DNA from: Phocaeicola dorei
GTDB lineage: Bacteria; Bacteroidota; Bacteroidia; Bacteroidales; Bacteroidaceae
DNA: 64,000 bases
Direction of reading: 5' to 3'
Assembly: GCF_013009555.1 (NCBI RefSeq)
Contig: NZ_CP046176.1
Coordinates: forward strand, 1,209,501 to 1,273,500
The notes below the pieces were generated by a model. That model searched no databases. It saw only the letters and a list, made by a program, of their open reading frames with translations, and was not told the DNA's origin. The translations under genes were made by a program, and so were the position numbers. This document shows, in pieces, positions 61,811 through 64,000 of this stretch; the stretch's first letter is position 1; each line of letters opens with the position of its first letter.

Positions 61811-64000
61811 TCAGTTTGTTTTCATGATAGCACTATTGATGTTTCTATCCATATCGCTCTTTTCGCGTGAGGTCTTTTGACCGAAGTCAAAGGTATACGC
61901 TATTTTGATATATCCGGTACGTTGATTGATTCGACTGGTCTGTATCTGGCTGTAGTTATATATACTAAAATTGGCATATTCCCTATAACGGTTATGCTTG
62001 GTGAACGGGTTTTCTGTACCGGTTTCTACGTGCCAGCCTTTGTGACTCCAACTGATGGAAGTTCCATAAATGGCGGGATTTTTTTCTATCGCAAGAGAGA
62101 AACGGTTTATACGGCTTGTCGCTGTACTTCCATATACATTTATTGCAAGATTTTTCCAGTAATAGTTTATGTCCAATGATGCTATCACACTATTGTCTGT
62201 AATGTTGTATTCTCCGGGAATGATTGTATGATAGTATCTGGCATTGAACTTGGCGCGTAAATTGTCGGAGAAGCGATAGGAAAGATCCAAAGCTGCGTTC
62301 CAATGTTCCACATCCATGTCCGACCGGAAGCTGGAGACAAGTTTGTCATTCTCTAGGTAGTAATCGGTGGATATATTATTCTGAATCTTCTGATAAACAC
62401 CTAAAATTTGAAAATTCAGTCGATTTAGTTGTGCTTTATAGGCGATGCCGACAACATATAATTTGGTATTATCCAGATGGGGATTACCACGTTTGATTTG
62501 TATAAAGTCTACTGTTTGATCCATGCTGTTGATATAGCTGATGTCCGGTTGGTCGTTACCGATATCGACAGAGGCCATTAACTGCTGTGATTTATTGATA
62601 GTATAAATAAAAGTGGAATTCATTCTAAGTGACCAATGCTGCTGCCGGGCATCTGTATGAAGTTTGTAATTCAACCATGAAAAACCCGGTAAGAAATTCA
62701 TAGAGAACTTTTTGGCTATACGCTGGTTATAGTTTAAGAAGAACATCGTTTCTCCCATCCATAGATGTTGCCAAGAGTCGTAATCACCCGTATAGGAGGA
62801 AGACGTGACTTTATGATGGTGCTGCAGGTTTGCTCCAAGTGAATTGTTGTGCTCCAATTTTATATTATATCTGGTAGAAAAGTCGAATGCATATAATTCT
62901 TCATCAACATCCGTCAGGGATATATTTTCTCCTTCTGTATAGGTTCTGGTGTAATCGTTTTGTGTATAAGCGGTTTTGGCCGTTACCTCCAGTGTCTGTT
63001 TAGGGGTTATGTTGAAATTGCCATATAGTTTGACAGAGGGACTTAGTCCGTCTTCTTTTTTTTGGTTGGCTGAAGATATGCTGTATGTATGATGACCGGA
63101 ATAATCCAGTAATTCGCTATTGTTATTTTTGGGAGTTTCATTGTGGACTAATGAAAGTTGTGCCGAGATATTATGTTTCTCTGTACGATTGTTGGCTTTC
63201 AATTGTAGATATTGCTGGTTGTTTTGATAATCAGCTTGGGTCGTTTGTGTGTTTCGATGGGTGGTATATTCCGGGAATAATATCTCTTCGTTTTTTGAGG
63301 TTTTTACTCCGTCATATTTTTGGGTAATATAGCCTCCTAACACTGAATAGCTGTTGTTTCCATGCATCAGTTTAGTCCCTATATTATAATTACCCATCAG
63401 ATAACCGATGGTTTGTTTGCCGTCTAATGATACATATCCACCTGATGTTCGTTCCTTGGTTATATAATTGATGGAAGCTACATCACCGGCATATTTTCCT
63501 GTCGGGGTGTCATAATATTCTATATTCTTGATATCGCGTGGGCGTAGGTTTTGCACTTCCTCATATTCAGCTTTTTCTCCGTTTATATATAGTGCCACTT
63601 CACCACCAAAAGTGCTTACTTTCCCTGTCCGTTTGTTCACTTCCAAGCTGGGAATCATCAAGTTGTACAAAAGGTCATAGCCTGTACCGGCATGTTTCAC
63701 CTGTTGCTTGTCGGGAATGACCAATACATGATCAGTCTTTCTGACATAGGAACTTCCTTTTACCACGACTTCATTCAGTATTACATTGTCACTTTCCAAG
63801 GTAATTACAGGTAGTTGTGTATCTTGGTTTGAAACACTTGCCGGTATTATTTGCGGTTTGTATCCTATTGTACTGAATGCTAACAAATACTTGTCCGGCT
63901 GTACATTTGTGAACTGGTAATATCCTAATGTGTCTGTTGTTGTACCCGAGATGAAGGCTGAGTCTGTTTTTAATAACCGGACTGTGCTATAAGCTAAAGG
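61811..64000 (-). CDS. TonB-dependent receptor-like outer-membrane protein, 3' part (runs off the window)
   Basis: The gene enters from the right edge; 729 codons are in frame before the stop at 61811. The fragment begins within a carboxypeptidase-regulatory-like domain (TDTLGYYQFTNVQPDKYLLA, then FSTIGYKPQ), followed by a plug-like domain with VVVKGSSYVRKTDHVLVIPD, and a long region of alternating beta-strands ending at the last strand YIKIAYTFDFGQ plus a short tail. This is the outer-membrane beta-barrel (OMP_b-brl_3) type common in Bacteroides, often linked to peptide or small-ligand rather than SusC-like glycan uptake. The PqqD-like gene follows by eight bases on the same strand. Confidence 0.85.
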   Translation of the reverse strand, partial: PLAYSTVRLLKTDSAFISGTTTDTLGYYQFTNVQPDKYLLAFSTIGYKPQIIPASVSNQDTQLPVITLESDNVILNEVVVKGSSYVRKTDHVLVIPDKQQVKHAGTGYDLLYNLMIPSLEVNKRTGKVSTFGGEVALYINGEKAEYEEVQNLRPRDIKNIEYYDTPTGKYAGDVASINYITKERTSGGYVSLDGKQTIGYLMGNYNIGTKLMHGNNSYSVLGGYITQKYDGVKTSKNEEILFPEYTTHRNTQTTQADYQNNQQYLQLKANNRTEKHNISAQLSLVHNETPKNNNSELLDYSGHHTYSISSANQKKEDGLSPSVKLYGNFNITPKQTLEVTAKTAYTQNDYTRTYTEGENISLTDVDEELYAFDFSTRYNIKLEHNNSLGANLQHHHKVTSSSYTGDYDSWQHLWMGETMFFLNYNQRIAKKFSMNFLPGFSWLNYKLHTDARQQHWSLRMNSTFIYTINKSQQLMASVDIGNDQPDISYINSMDQTVDFIQIKRGNPHLDNTKLYVVGIAYKAQLNRLNFQILGVYQKIQNNISTDYYLENDKLVSSFRSDMDVEHWNAALDLSYRFSDNLRAKFNARYYHTIIPGEYNITDNSVIASLDINYYWKNLAINVYGSTATSRINRFSLAIEKNPAIYGTSISWSHKGWHVETGTENPFTKHNRYREYANFSIYNYSQIQTSRINQRTGYIKIAYTFDFGQKTSREKSDMDRNINSAIMKTN

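Noticed and set aside
1..64000. tRNA and rRNA genes, insertion sequences
   Set aside because: No stretch with tRNA-like arms, rRNA sequence or a transposase gene was found on either strand.

Overview
The window is a chromosomal stretch of a gut Bacteroidales bacterium, most like Phocaeicola (Bacteroides) vulgatus or dorei. The pointers are Bacteroides-type promoters (TTG, about 19 bases, TAnnTTTG), an UpxY-type antiterminator ahead of a capsule locus, a TonB-dependent receptor with a carboxypeptidase-regulatory-like start, PPi-dependent phosphofructokinase, a pyrophosphate-energised ion pump, a GH110 galactosidase, the smalltalk peptide and DUF4248. The species call is an inference; no rRNA or tRNA gene was seen.

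Layout. 1-8930: the start of a transporter gene, a lipoprotein, a TPR protein, a DUF418 membrane protein, mfd and a TonB protein. 9240-33690: a capsular polysaccharide locus. It opens with a 29-base inverted repeat pair flanking a promoter (candidate invertible promoter), then a long UpxY-type NusG paralogue. The first half (10445-19851) holds carrier protein, adenylating ligase, FrhB-like/acyltransferase fusion, ATP-grasp, flippase, PP-loop enzyme, aldo/keto reductase and an SGNH-like protein, but no glycosyltransferase. The second half (25337-33689) holds a pyruvyltransferase, five glycosyltransferases, an EpsG/Wzy-like polymerase and a YjbH-like outer-membrane protein. The halves complement each other and are separated by a GC-rich cassette mostly on the opposite strand (20061-25309): T7-lysozyme-like amidase, smalltalk, HU-like protein, DUF4248 protein, T7 gp4/Twinkle-like primase-helicase, an initiator-like protein and a tiny HTH protein.

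33752-36550: an ATPase-gene remnant, a terminator-like hairpin and a large SF2 helicase. 36627-42910: an operon for aryl 2-oxo acid/arylacetate metabolism (nitrilase, iorA, iorB, aminotransferase, phenylacetate-CoA ligase, tandem-ACT protein). 42918-57927: mostly housekeeping and glycan genes (ion-pumping pyrophosphatase, YgiQ radical SAM, golvesin/amidase-like protein, GH110, acyltransferase, pfp, GH25, YccF, prmA, thioredoxin-like). 58100-61453: a second primase-helicase plus HU-like module, with a tandem palindrome array between its divergent genes and GAGGGCAT-type repeats on both outer sides. 61488-64000: a PqqD-like small protein and the 3' part of an outer-membrane receptor gene.

The most unusual content is the pair of primase/HU modules carrying origin-like DNA (a palindrome / 40-base AT run / hairpin inside the initiator-like gene at 24456-24543; tandem palindromes next to a T-rich tract at 60590-60670), the insertion of one of them inside a capsule locus, and the carrier-protein-based tailoring set of that capsule locus. 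Functions assigned to these are inferences from sequence motifs and gene order.
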